This document shows, piece by piece, positions 42,897 to 51,394 of a stretch of DNA of 64,000 nt. Position 1 is the stretch's first letter, and each line of letters begins with the position of its first letter. The notes under the pieces are model-generated. The model ran no database searches. It was given only the letters and a program-made list of their open reading frames with translations, and was not told the origin of the DNA. The DNA comes from JAUCQB01 sp964586235 (lineage in GTDB: Bacteria > Planctomycetota > Phycisphaerae > UBA1845 > PWPN01), in assembly GCA_964586235.1 (NCBI GenBank), contig CAZPIO010000012.1, positions 1 through 64,000 of the forward strand, written 5' to 3'. The translations under genes were made by a program, and so were the position numbers.

Positions 42897-43544
42897 TTAC
42901 TCAACCTGTGGATTCCTGTCTCTTGTCTTCCGTCCCTCATCTTCGGTTTTCTCCTCCCCCTCATGTCGACTGACAAAGTGCAGGCCCATCCTGAAGTATT
43001 GAATGACAGCGGCCACCGCGAGGATCGATGCGGCCCACCACAATACGACCGGCACGTATTTCAGCGGTCCGGGGAGATTCGGTGACAGGAGGATGGTGAT
43101 CACCATGAGCAACTGCGTGCCCGTGCACAGCTTGCCCGGCGGCCGGGGCTCGATGTAGACCTTCGAGGTGATGATGTAGATGAGACAGAAGCCGACGACG
43201 ATGACGAGATCCTTGCCGACCGCAATGACCGCCACCGTTGAGGGAAGCAGCTCGCCGGCGATGCCGGTTTCGGGCCGAGCGAGGAGGATGACGGAGCAGA
43301 GAATGACCAGCTTGTCGGCCAGTGGGTCGAGAAACCGCCCCAGGGCACTCTCGGCCTTGAGCCGGCGGGCCAGGTAGCCGTCGAGGGCGTCGCTGACGGC
43401 CATGAGGGCGAACACCAGGATCGCCGACCATCTGGCAAACTCAGCCCAGCGGGCGTCCTGGAGGTGCAGCAAGGCCACGACAAAAGGCCCGGCCAGCAGG
43501 ATCCTTGTCATGGTCACGCGATTGGGCCAGGAGAGCTTGTACAT
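42897..43544 (-). CDS. CDP-alcohol phosphatidyltransferase, PgsA-like
   Basis: 215 residues, integral membrane. The signature D-x2-DG-x2-AR-x8-G-x3-D-x3-D is complete (Asp 52, Asp 55, Gly 56, Ala 59, Arg 60, Gly 69, Asp 73, Asp 77), and the N-terminal NRVTMTRILLAGPFVVALL is typical of PgsA, which makes phosphatidylglycerol phosphate from CDP-diacylglycerol and glycerol 3-phosphate. Substrate is inferred. GGAG lies eight bases before the ATG, inside the 15-bp gap to the upstream flavin oxidoreductase gene. The last 20 or so residues (EEKTEDEGRKTRDRN) are charged and probably derive from repeat DNA next to the gene. Confidence 0.88.
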   Translation of the reverse strand: MYKLSWPNRVTMTRILLAGPFVVALLHLQDARWAEFARWSAILVFALMAVSDALDGYLARRLKAESALGRFLDPLADKLVILCSVILLARPETGIAGELLPSTVAVIAVGKDLVIVVGFCLIYIITSKVYIEPRPPGKLCTGTQLLMVITILLSPNLPGPLKYVPVVLWWAASILAVAAVIQYFRMGLHFVSRHEGEEKTEDEGRKTRDRNPQVE

Positions 43545-43559
43545 GATGTCAGCTCCGTG

Positions 43560-45047
43560 TCAGGGCGTCTCTTCGGCCTTCTTGATCTCCTTGAGTTTCT
43601 GACCGGCCTCGGACTTGCGATAAGCCTCGTCGAGAGGAAAACAACCGCTGATCAGGCCCTTGCGGGGTCCGGTCGTGCAATCGCTGAACGTGCGGCAGAT
43701 GCGCCGGGTGTCCAGTCTGCCAGTGTTCAGCGAGTCGATCGGCATTTCGGGATAGCTGAGCACCATACGGCCAATGCCGACGAAATCGACCCAGCCCCGC
43801 CGCACCACTGCCTGGCCGACCGGAGGTACGAACTCCTGCAGGTAGGTGTAACCCGAGCCGACCATGATCATCTGCGGCAGGCGCTGTTTGAGCTGGCGGA
43901 CGACGTCGATCTGCCGGGCAACGCCTGCGAGCGGGTCCTCGGGCGGCTGGTAGCCGTCGGATGGCGGGAAATACGCCGGCCGTTGAATGTGCGGGTTGTA
44001 GTACGGGCTGCCGCAGGTGATATTCACCAGCGTGACGCCGAGTCCGGCGAGCATCTCCAGAAAGCGGATGGGCTCGGTCAGGTCATGCTCCAGCGGATTA
44101 TCGGGGTTGGTGCCGAAGCCATATCGGTATGGCAGCAGATGGTCGAATCGCGAAGGGATGCCCACGCCTTTGGCCCGGCCGCAGCGGGTGGCGGGATCAT
44201 CCTCGAAGGGGACGAAGTCGAACGCGCTCAGCCGGACGCCGATGTGCAGCCCGGGCACTTCGGCCCGCACCCGTTTGATCAGTTCGCGGGTAAAGCGGGT
44301 GCGGTTCTCGAAAGATCCGCCGAACTCGCCCGGCCGCGTGTGGCCGCTCAGGAGTTCGTGCCCCAGATAGCCGTGGCAGCACTTGAGATCGACGAAATCG
44401 TAGCCCGCGCCGGCGGCCAACCGCGAGGCCGCGACGAAGTCATCCATCAACCTCCACAGTTCTTCGTCGGTGAACACCACGCGATCATCGTCGGGAGCGA
44501 TGCCGAAACGGCGGTCCAGAATCGGATGGTGGTAGGCGATGCGCGGCTCCATCCGGACGTTGTCGTTGGGTTTGCTGAACCGCCCCGAGTGGGTGAGTTG
44601 CAGCCCGATGAGCAGATCGTCGCTGGTGCCCGTGGCCTGACGGTGGGCCTTGACCAGCAGATCGCGGAGGTCCGCGAGATCCGGCTGCGTTGCGGGGCTG
44701 ATCATGAGCTGGTTGGGGTTGGCCCGGGCGTCGTGTCGAACGGCCACGGCCTCGCCGCCCCAGATAAGCTTGGCCCCGCTTCGGCCGAAGTGCTCCCATC
44801 GTCGCTTGGTCCATTCTGACGGCCGACCGTCCAGCGTGCCGTCCCAGCCCTCCATCGGATGGACGCACCATCGATTACCCACCCTGCGGCCAAAGACCGT
44901 GGTCGGTTGCACCATGGGTGAGCCTTCAGCGGCCGTCAGAATCCGCTCATCGCAAGGAATATCGCATCTCAGCTCCGCCCAGCGGGCAAGAAGGTCGCCG
45001 GCTCCGCCGAACTGGGCCACCTTGGGATAAACGTGTGATCCGTTCAT
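43560..45047 (-). CDS. NADH:flavin oxidoreductase, Old Yellow Enzyme family
   Basis: 495 residues; GGAGGAAG precedes the ATG. A FMN-binding TIM barrel is indicated by FGRRVGNRWCVHPMEGWDG, AKLIWGGEAVAV, LQLTHSGRFS, KCCHGYLGHELLSGHT, RPGEFGGSFENRTRF, GVRLSAFDF and VDFVGIGRMVLSYP. The C-terminal Cys cluster (RRICRTFSDCTT, SGCFP) could be a degenerate iron-sulfur or zinc site as in 2,4-dienoyl-CoA reductase relatives. It presumably reduces an activated C=C bond using NAD(P)H. It lies 15 bp upstream of the phosphatidyltransferase gene, which suggests cotranscription but not a shared pathway. Confidence 0.9.
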   Translation of the reverse strand: MNGSHVYPKVAQFGGAGDLLARWAELRCDIPCDERILTAAEGSPMVQPTTVFGRRVGNRWCVHPMEGWDGTLDGRPSEWTKRRWEHFGRSGAKLIWGGEAVAVRHDARANPNQLMISPATQPDLADLRDLLVKAHRQATGTSDDLLIGLQLTHSGRFSKPNDNVRMEPRIAYHHPILDRRFGIAPDDDRVVFTDEELWRLMDDFVAASRLAAGAGYDFVDLKCCHGYLGHELLSGHTRPGEFGGSFENRTRFTRELIKRVRAEVPGLHIGVRLSAFDFVPFEDDPATRCGRAKGVGIPSRFDHLLPYRYGFGTNPDNPLEHDLTEPIRFLEMLAGLGVTLVNITCGSPYYNPHIQRPAYFPPSDGYQPPEDPLAGVARQIDVVRQLKQRLPQMIMVGSGYTYLQEFVPPVGQAVVRRGWVDFVGIGRMVLSYPEMPIDSLNTGRLDTRRICRTFSDCTTGPRKGLISGCFPLDEAYRKSEAGQKLKEIKKAEETP

Positions 45048-45300
45048 CGGTGTTTCTTCCTCCGAGTACAGAAGCGTCCGCGTTGCGCGGAGCAGTATAC
45101 CCTCACCGGCGACGGTCCAAAACCCCGGGACCTTCGCGCCTGTCCGTTTCGAGACCTCGGCAGGTATCCGGGGAGATGGATCGAGCCTCTGCCATGTTCA
45201 GAGGTTATCGGAGAACATTGCCAGGCGTGTCACGGGCAGTCTGGCTGCGCAGACTCTCGCCCTTGGATTCGGACGTGCAGCGGGCCACTGTCGTTCCTGC

Positions 45301-45990
45301 TTACCGCCGGGGGCGAATGAGCAACAGAGGCAGCCCCCCCGCCATGAGAAGCATCACGGCCGTCGCGGGCTCTGGCGTGGTGGCGTCGTGCGAAAACGGG
45401 GCAAAGACATACCTGGCGTGATTACGTGCGACGATGTGATCGTAGACATCGAAGTGAAGCCATGAATCGGCTGAGACACTCAGTTCGTACACGTTGATCT
45501 GGCCCCGATGGTTACCGGGCGTCGGGAAAGAGTCGATGAAGTCGGCGATCGGCGAGTCCGCTTGAATGAAGTCGCCGAGCGAATACTCCTGCCAGTCGGT
45601 TGCCGGACCATAGACGCCGTGGCCGGGCAGGTCCGAGCCGTCGCCAAGCTTGGGCAGGCTGCCATCGGTCACGGTTCTGAGATAAAGCGGGGCCGCGGGA
45701 ACAGAGGGGTCCTCGAAGCCGCCAAGCCCCCCGGTGGTCGAACCGAGGAAGGAGAGCGTCGCCGTGGTGTCGGCCTCATACGCAACCGCAAGCTTAACAT
45801 CATTGATCGGAGTCAGTGCAATGACCCAGAGTCGGAGGTGGTCCGGCTCCTGGTCGATGAACCAGCTCTCCGTCGTCGAATCGTAGACGCCGCCTTCCAG
45901 ATACAGTTGCAGACTGGGCACCGCCCACGCGATTGACACGAAGCCGCACAGCGTCGCCACGCCGATGGCACAGGCCTTCATCCTTGGCAT
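45301..45990 (-). CDS. PEP-CTERM secreted protein
   Basis: 229 residues from the ATG at 45990; AGGGGAGAG upstream decides against the GTG at 46008. The signal peptide (CAIGVATLCGFVSIAWA) precedes a beta-rich domain (LQLYLEGGVYDSTTESW, DHLRLWVIALTPINDVKLAV, SWLHFDVYDHIVA). The C-terminus is a PEP-CTERM signal: TPEPATAVMLLMAGGLPLLL then RPRR. PEP-CTERM proteins are processed by exosortase and released or anchored at the cell surface. No exosortase is encoded in this window. Function unknown. Confidence 0.85.
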   Translation of the reverse strand: MPRMKACAIGVATLCGFVSIAWAVPSLQLYLEGGVYDSTTESWFIDQEPDHLRLWVIALTPINDVKLAVAYEADTTATLSFLGSTTGGLGGFEDPSVPAAPLYLRTVTDGSLPKLGDGSDLPGHGVYGPATDWQEYSLGDFIQADSPIADFIDSFPTPGNHRGQINVYELSVSADSWLHFDVYDHIVARNHARYVFAPFSHDATTPEPATAVMLLMAGGLPLLLIRPRR

Positions 45991-46465
45991 TTGTCTCTCT
46001 CCCCTCACTACGGAGTCCTGCTCCGCGACCGAGCCTCGGCTCTCCGTGTCCCCAGTGACCGCTCTTGCCGCCGGCCGGCATATGGCTCACGGGAAAGACA
46101 CAGACGGAACTGAGACCCTTTACTGCTTATTGCTGCCGAGGCCGTCAAAGTCAAGCTCGCAGACGCGAAAGCGAGAGAAAACGCATACTCGGACGTGCGG
46201 AGGCGGCAGCGGCGACACACGCGACCCCGGTCAGCAGCGGGATGACCGGACCTGTGCCGGCGAACCGCTCAACGGGAAACGCAAACCGGCCGGGTCGAGT
46301 CATGGTGACTCGAACCGGCCGGCAATAGCGTGAACTTGTGGTTGCCGCAATCCTTTCTGGACCAAGCCTGTCGGCGGAACCCATTCCGCATTCGGCACAG
46401 GATCGGCATCCTCCGCGCCGCAGGTCCCAGAACGTACTGCGGGGCGGAATTGCGGTCGTCGGTCA
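45991..46465. other. Intergenic between two PEP-CTERM genes
   Basis: The 475-bp gap holds a strong hairpin at 46286-46322 (likely terminator for the gene upstream on the minus strand) and, nearer 45991, the expected promoter region of the next gene. No coding frame convinces. Confidence 0.55.
46286..46322 (-). terminator. Hairpin, probable terminator of the 46466-47308 gene
   Basis: Seventeen-base arms (CCGGCCGGGTCGAGTCA and TGACTCGAACCGGCCGG) with one wobble mismatch and a three-base loop lie 144 bp downstream of the stop codon. On the minus strand the hairpin is followed by GGTTTGCGTTT, only a weak T tract. Confidence 0.5.
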
Positions 46466-47308
46466 TTACCGCCGACGGCGGATGACCAGGCCGGGCAGCG
46501 CCGCGGCCAGCAGGAACAGAAGGCCGGCCGTGGGCTCGGGAAGAGGACTGCCGAGGCCCATGATGTCGATACACTTCTCGGAGCCAATCAGCGGAGTCCC
46601 GATTTTCGTAAGCTGACCGGTACCGGTGTCGATCTCAAAGAGCTGCGCCTCTCCGTAGCCCATGGCGAGCATCCTGCCGGAGTCGTGATCGTACCACATA
46701 TCGTTGATCGGCACATCGTCTGAGGTTGGATCCTCCTTGATCTGACCCACCAGAGTCGCCAGGCCGGTGCCGGGGTCCACGTAGTACAGCTTCGAGGAAT
46801 TCCCGAACTGGTTGGTGATATACAGCCGACCAGCGACCGGATCGTAATCCATCGACCAGACGCCGATGAAGAAATCGCCCGCTCCGTGAATAGCGACAGC
46901 CGGACCGGCCGCGCCGGTGTCCATGTTGATCGTGTACAGATTCGTGTAGTCGGACCCATACAGGACCCCAGTTCCGCCCGGAGTGGCGGGCTCGGCATAG
47001 GCCATGGTCTTGATCAGCACACCAGCACCGTATGAGCCGATCGGCGGTGCGAACGTCTTGGTGTCGACGTTGATCAGGTACAGTGAGCCGTCTTGTGCGG
47101 TCGCGAAGAACTTGTTCAACTCCCGGCCATCCGCGGCATCGAGCCACTGGACGCCCGTGTCGGGGATGAACACTTCGCGAGTGCCGGTTGACTGGTTGAT
47201 CTTGTAGATGTCTCCATCATGCGAGACCCCATACAGGAAGACCGCCAAGGCCGGCGAGGCTGACCAGCCCGCGCACAGGCATGCGATTAATAGAACGCTC
47301 CTTCTCAT
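46466..47308 (-). CDS. PEP-CTERM secreted beta-propeller-like protein
   Basis: 280 residues from the ATG at 47308, which has AAGGAG six bases upstream; the open frame extends to 47404 without support. After the signal peptide (SVLLIACLCAGWSASPALA) come short propeller repeats: LYGVSHDGDIYKINQSTG, QDGSLYLINVDTKTF, DYTNLYTINMDTGAAG, GRLYITNQFGNSSKLYYVD, AQLFEIDTGTGQLTKIG. The C-terminus is a PEP-CTERM signal (LPEPTAGLLFLLAAALPG then RRRR). It is exported and probably sorted to the surface. The second PEP-CTERM gene lies downstream on the same strand, separated by a hairpin. Confidence 0.87.
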   Translation of the reverse strand: MRRSVLLIACLCAGWSASPALAVFLYGVSHDGDIYKINQSTGTREVFIPDTGVQWLDAADGRELNKFFATAQDGSLYLINVDTKTFAPPIGSYGAGVLIKTMAYAEPATPGGTGVLYGSDYTNLYTINMDTGAAGPAVAIHGAGDFFIGVWSMDYDPVAGRLYITNQFGNSSKLYYVDPGTGLATLVGQIKEDPTSDDVPINDMWYDHDSGRMLAMGYGEAQLFEIDTGTGQLTKIGTPLIGSEKCIDIMGLGSPLPEPTAGLLFLLAAALPGLVIRRRR

Positions 47309-47387
47309 CTCTCTCTCCTTCGGTTTATCCATGCTTGCCCTGGGTCCTCCCGATTCCTTCGAGAGCCCACGGCAGCAGTCCATTTCC

Positions 47388-48620
47388 TCAGTTGTCCTGC
47401 CCACCCGTAGGCGGCGTCACCGCAATGTTCAGGCACTCGCCCCAATGACTCGGAGGGTCGGGCTGACACACATCTATTGTGTATGGGTCGTCGTCCTCGC
47501 ACTGCCCGGGGAACGGGGCACTGAACTTGCAGAGGCCACAGGTCGCCTCGAGCTCGGCCGCGCTGGTGAACACGGTCGCGTTGACGATCGCGGTCTCCTC
47601 GTCGGTCAGGGACTCGAACACTTCGGCCCCGAGGACGGTGTAGCAGCCGTCCACGACGTAGGCCCCTATCTCGAACGCGAACATCTGCGCGTCAAAGAGA
47701 TCATCGGTGAAACCCAGTCCATACGGCAACGGCGCGTTCAGCGGCAGGTCGAAGACCAGCATGCCCGGGTCCGTCTGCACGCTGCTGGTGTCGAGCCGCA
47801 GCCACAGGCGCTGACCGTACCGGCTGACATCGTGGCCGGGGATGGCCCGGAAGATGTCAAGGGTCAGCGACTCACAGGGGCTCAAATCGCACTCCCGCCA
47901 CAGGAACACGCGCAAGGTCACCGGGTTGCCCTCGTGATAGATCTCGGCAATGGGGGTCCGGAAGCCGACCGGAGTGGCCGGCGTTTGCGTATCCATGTCC
48001 AGGATCGGCTCCTTGATGTTGATCACCTCGCCCTGGCCGCTGACGTTAACGCTAATGTCGGTGTCGTAGGTGAAGAAATCCTCGATGAACCAGTCGAACA
48101 CCTTCGGACCGGGCTCGCCCGGGTCGCCCGGGTCGCCGTCCTGTCCGTCGTCGCCTGGAGGCCCGGCCGGACCGCGGCAGTCCAAAGCGTTGCAGGCACC
48201 GTCGCCGTTGGAATCCTCGGTCGCCGGATCGCACTCGCCGCTGGCGTTGATGTCCCAGCACTGCACGCCGTCAAGAGCCGGAATAGGCTGCCCGTCCTCG
48301 CCCGGAGGCCCCTGGCAGTCCAGGATGGTGCATACCCCGTCCTCGTTGGTGTCTTCGGTCGCCAGGTCACACACGGTGTTACCGTTGAGATCCCAGCAGG
48401 AGATCCCATCGCTGCCCACCTCGCCGTTTCTAAGCAGCCAGATGGCCAGCAGGCCCGCACCGAAGAGGCCGTTGCACCCGCAAAGGTTGGGCAGGCAGAT
48501 CTTGCCGCCGCCACAACCGGTGACCATGGACATTGAGATCATCGCCAGCGGAGCCACGGCCAATACAGCGGCCATGGCCAGGCCGGCGGCTTTCGTTCTG
48601 ATTTTTGACGCGGTTCTCAT
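47388..48620 (-). CDS. Collagen-like Cys-rich surface protein, paralogue of the 48684-49835 product
   Basis: 410 residues from the ATG at 48620; the open frame reaches 48665 but no ribosome-binding site is clear. A hydrophobic N-terminus ends in MVTGCGGGKICLPNLCGCNG, which could be a lipobox with Cys, then a second hydrophobic run LFGAGLLAIWLL. Two units of CWDxNxxxxCDxATEDxNxDGxC each precede collagen-like Gly-X-Y repeats (GPPGEDGQPIP; GPAGPPGDDGQDGDPGDPG). A conserved beta-rich domain (FDWFIEDFFTYDTD onward) and Cys-rich C-terminus follow. Similar Ca-binding-plus-collagen modules occur in surface proteins; role unknown. The 63-bp gap to the paralogue suggests cotranscription. Confidence 0.82.
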   Translation of the reverse strand: MRTASKIRTKAAGLAMAAVLAVAPLAMISMSMVTGCGGGKICLPNLCGCNGLFGAGLLAIWLLRNGEVGSDGISCWDLNGNTVCDLATEDTNEDGVCTILDCQGPPGEDGQPIPALDGVQCWDINASGECDPATEDSNGDGACNALDCRGPAGPPGDDGQDGDPGDPGEPGPKVFDWFIEDFFTYDTDISVNVSGQGEVINIKEPILDMDTQTPATPVGFRTPIAEIYHEGNPVTLRVFLWRECDLSPCESLTLDIFRAIPGHDVSRYGQRLWLRLDTSSVQTDPGMLVFDLPLNAPLPYGLGFTDDLFDAQMFAFEIGAYVVDGCYTVLGAEVFESLTDEETAIVNATVFTSAAELEATCGLCKFSAPFPGQCEDDDPYTIDVCQPDPPSHWGECLNIAVTPPTGGQDN

Positions 48621-48683
48621 CTTGAGATCAATCCTCTCTGCGCCTGTGCGTCCCCTTCCCATCACCGCTCTTTCCCTCGGCTG

Positions 48684-49835
48684 TCAATAGTCGTATCCCT
48701 GCGGGGTGCAAAAGCCGACACCCTCGTCGCTGGTAAAGACCGTTACGCCCGAGATGGCCGTGTCCGCAGCATTGGCCGACTCAAAGAGCTCGGCCCCAAG
48801 AATCGTGTGATACCCGTCGATCTCAGGGAATGACCAGCTCGTGTCCTGGATGGTGTGGACCCTGAGCTCGAATGCCAGCATCTGCTTGGCGAACAGGTCG
48901 TTGGGGAAGCCCAGGCCCTCGACAACGGCTGCTGTGTTCGGATCGTCCGCAACATTCAGCGGCAGATCGAAAACCAGCATGCCCGGATCGGCCATGCCGT
49001 TGGGCTCCAGCCGCAGCCAGAGCGGGGTGCCGTAACGCTCAATCCCGCCGCCCGGGAGCATGCGGAAGATGTCCAGTCTCAAGGTCGTGCAGAAGCCTTC
49101 CACGACGTCCCGCCACAGGAAGACCCGGAGGGTCACCGGATCGCCAACAGTGTAGATCTCGGGGACCGAGACGCGGAAACCGATTGGTCCCTGGTCCTCG
49201 ACGTCCGGGCCAAGGACTGGTTCCTGGAGGTTAATGACCTCTGTCTGGCCGCTGACGTTCTCGCTGATCTGCCCGCCCGCGAGGGCAAAGAAATCCTCGA
49301 TGAACAGGTCGAACAACGTGCCGCCGGCAGGACCCGGGGGGCCGTCGTTGCCGTCTTCGCCATCGTCACCCGGAGGGCCGGGCGCACCCTGGCAATCGAG
49401 CGCGTCGCAGACACCGTCGCCGGTGACGTCCTCGGTCGCGAGGTCGCACTCACCACTGGCGTTCAGGTCCCAGCAGCTCACGCCGTCCACGCCGGGAACC
49501 GACTGGCCCGACTCACCGGGAGGCCCCTGGCAGTCGAGGGCGTTGCAGACGCCGTCGTCGTTGGCGTCCTCGGTGGCCAGATCGCAGACCTCGTTGCCGT
49601 TCAGGTCCCAGCACGAGATGCCGGTGCCACCCACCTCGCCGCCCTGGAGCAGCCAGATGGCCAGCAGACCCGCGCCGAACAGGCCGTTGCACCCGCAAAG
49701 GTTGGGCAGGCAGATCTTGCCGCCGCCACAACCGGTCATGGACACTGAAATCACGGTCACCGGCGCAATGACCAGCAGCATCGCCATCGCCGCGCCGACA
49801 ACCCGTCTCCTCCCGCTCGAAACGAACCCTCTCAT
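48684..49835 (-). CDS. Collagen-like Cys-rich surface protein, paralogue of the 47388-48620 product
   Basis: 383 residues; AAGGGG lies upstream of the ATG. It shares with its neighbour the N-terminal block GGGKICLPNLCGCNGLFGAG, two CWDLNxxGECDLATEDxxxDG units, Gly-X-Y runs (QGPPGESGQSVPG; GAPGPPGDDGEDGNDGPPG) and the domain beginning LFDLFIEDFFA. The C-terminal thirds are less alike; the neighbour has an extra Cys-rich tail. The pair arose by tandem duplication. The SMTGC segment may be lipidated. Surface location and a structural or adhesive role are inferred. Confidence 0.82.
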   Translation of the reverse strand: MRGFVSSGRRRVVGAAMAMLLVIAPVTVISVSMTGCGGGKICLPNLCGCNGLFGAGLLAIWLLQGGEVGGTGISCWDLNGNEVCDLATEDANDDGVCNALDCQGPPGESGQSVPGVDGVSCWDLNASGECDLATEDVTGDGVCDALDCQGAPGPPGDDGEDGNDGPPGPAGGTLFDLFIEDFFALAGGQISENVSGQTEVINLQEPVLGPDVEDQGPIGFRVSVPEIYTVGDPVTLRVFLWRDVVEGFCTTLRLDIFRMLPGGGIERYGTPLWLRLEPNGMADPGMLVFDLPLNVADDPNTAAVVEGLGFPNDLFAKQMLAFELRVHTIQDTSWSFPEIDGYHTILGAELFESANAADTAISGVTVFTSDEGVGFCTPQGYDY

Positions 49836-50509
49836 GACTAGCCCCTTATTCTGATGCGAGCCGTGTTGCCTACCACGCTCAGCCTAAGAAAGAAACCTCT
49901 TCTCCCATCATTACAGAACTATAATTCGCCCGGCGCCCCTCGCGGCACAGGACAAGCCGGCACGACAGCGGCCTCACAGCCGGTGCATGACGGGCGTCGG
50001 CGTTCTTTATTGACTTCAGGCGGAGCACACCCAAGATTCTCTCCCCCTTGCTCTTCCCCCACCTTCTCCAACCATGCCATCTCCCCAACATGGATTCACG
50101 CAGCCGCGTGAGACGCCGCGCGCACAAAACAACGGCGTCGGTAAAGATCGTTTTCTGTTGTCACAGCGCTGACCTCTCTCTCCCAGCGCTTCGAGAGGCG
50201 CAGTCAATGTGTCTTGGTGTATGCTATCCGGTACGGGGGTAGATGGCAAGAGTGGCGCAGGAAGAAAATAGGAATTCCCGCATTGGGGGCCGGTTTGAGC
50301 GGCAGCTATCGGACGATGGGGGTTGGGGAGAGGCCCGGCCGGCAGCGGCTGACCGTCTCCTGGTCTGCTTCGCTGGCCGAATCAGGCCCTCAATGGCGAC
50401 CCGCGGCCCGGTGCGATGATGGCGGGCCAGGGCGGGGGCCCCGGCGGCCCAGGCCGCGATGCGGTGCGGATATCACGCCCTGCGGAGCTGTCGGTGAAGG
50501 CGTCGGTTA
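49836..50509. other. Intergenic, lower G+C than neighbours
   Basis: 674 bp upstream of the collagen-like pair and downstream of the 50510-50944 gene. A CT-rich run (CTCTCCCCCTTGCTCTTCCC) lies near 50040. The remainder shows no gene, tRNA or long palindrome. Confidence 0.5.
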
Positions 50510-50944
50510 TCAGACCAGGACCGGCTCGCGGCCTTTCTTCTTGGCATCGGCCTCGCCGAGTTTGGTCAGAAAGCCGTCCAGTGCCTTTTGGAGGCATGAG
50601 TCGCCCCACTGGCGGTCGACCTTCCGAAGACTGCTCGAACACCGGAGACCGGCAATCCGGCCAACCACAGGTATGCCGTATTCCCACTCGCATTCGAGGG
50701 AATCGATTCCCTCCAGCCGGAAGGTCACCAGCACGTATGCGTCTTCGGTCAAGGCGAACTTGAACGAGCGACGGCCCGGCTGGGTCTGCGGTGTCGAGGT
50801 CTGGAACTTCCACTGTGACAGGAAGTTAGTGACGCCCTCGAACGCCGTCTGCAGATCCGCCTGCATGAACCGTTCCAGGCTGTCCGTCGACAGCTCCCGG
50901 AGCGACTCCATCTTTCTGCTGAATTCGCGTTCCCAGTCGTTCAT
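50510..50944 (-). CDS. Small conserved hypothetical protein, divergent from the GTPase operon
   Basis: 144 residues from the ATG at 50944 with GGGAG eight bases upstream; a TTG at 50959 is unlikely. The N-terminal third is helical and charged (DWEREFSRKMESLRELSTDS), followed by a beta-sheet domain: NFLSQWKFQTSTPQTQPGRR, YVLVTFRLEGIDSLECEWEY and a helical C-terminus (CLQKALDGFLTKLGEADAKK). No signal peptide. I do not recognise the family. It is divergent from the five-gene operon starting at 51395 and shares a 450-bp regulatory gap with it, so it may belong to the same system. Confidence 0.72.
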   Translation of the reverse strand: MNDWEREFSRKMESLRELSTDSLERFMQADLQTAFEGVTNFLSQWKFQTSTPQTQPGRRSFKFALTEDAYVLVTFRLEGIDSLECEWEYGIPVVGRIAGLRCSSSLRKVDRQWGDSCLQKALDGFLTKLGEADAKKKGREPVLV

Positions 50945-51394
50945 CCCTTCATCTCCCAAAGAAGCGGGATTCCTCGGCCCGGCAGCCGATCTGTGGGCTC
51001 GGCCGAGTCAACCCCTCACAAAGCCCGGCGACGATCCTGAGTGGGCGGTTGTGTCCCCTGTTGCCTGTACGATATAAGCATCGACCTGCAAAATGGAAAA
51101 GCGAGGAAAAATAGCGAAAGTAGCTAATCCACGTGTCAAACTGCTTATCGGGCCCGTCTGGAAGTGAGGCGCCCGGAGTTCCTCTGAGGATTACTGGACC
51201 CGATTGCGGACCAGGCGATACGAAGCGTGGTCGACTCCGCGGAGTAATCTCGGACCGTGACACAATACTTCGTCAAATGGCCATTTCTGCCCGCCGTCGA
51301 GCCGAAACAATTTGTATATTTCCCAGAGTCACCAGTTTAACTGGATGACCATAGAGCTGTCTGGGCCTGGGCTTTCCGCAAAGCCTTGCCCTGA
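50945..51394. other. Divergent promoter region upstream of the GTPase operon
   Basis: 450 bp without coding frames. It is AT-richer near 51065-51130 (TGTACGATATAAGC, AAAATGGAAAAGCG), where promoters of both directions could lie. I could not pick out a canonical -35/-10 pair with confidence. Confidence 0.4.

Noticed and set aside
50214..51077. Plus-strand frame covering the divergent small gene
   Set aside because: It is antisense to the 50510-50944 gene, which has a good ribosome-binding site and a protein-like sequence.
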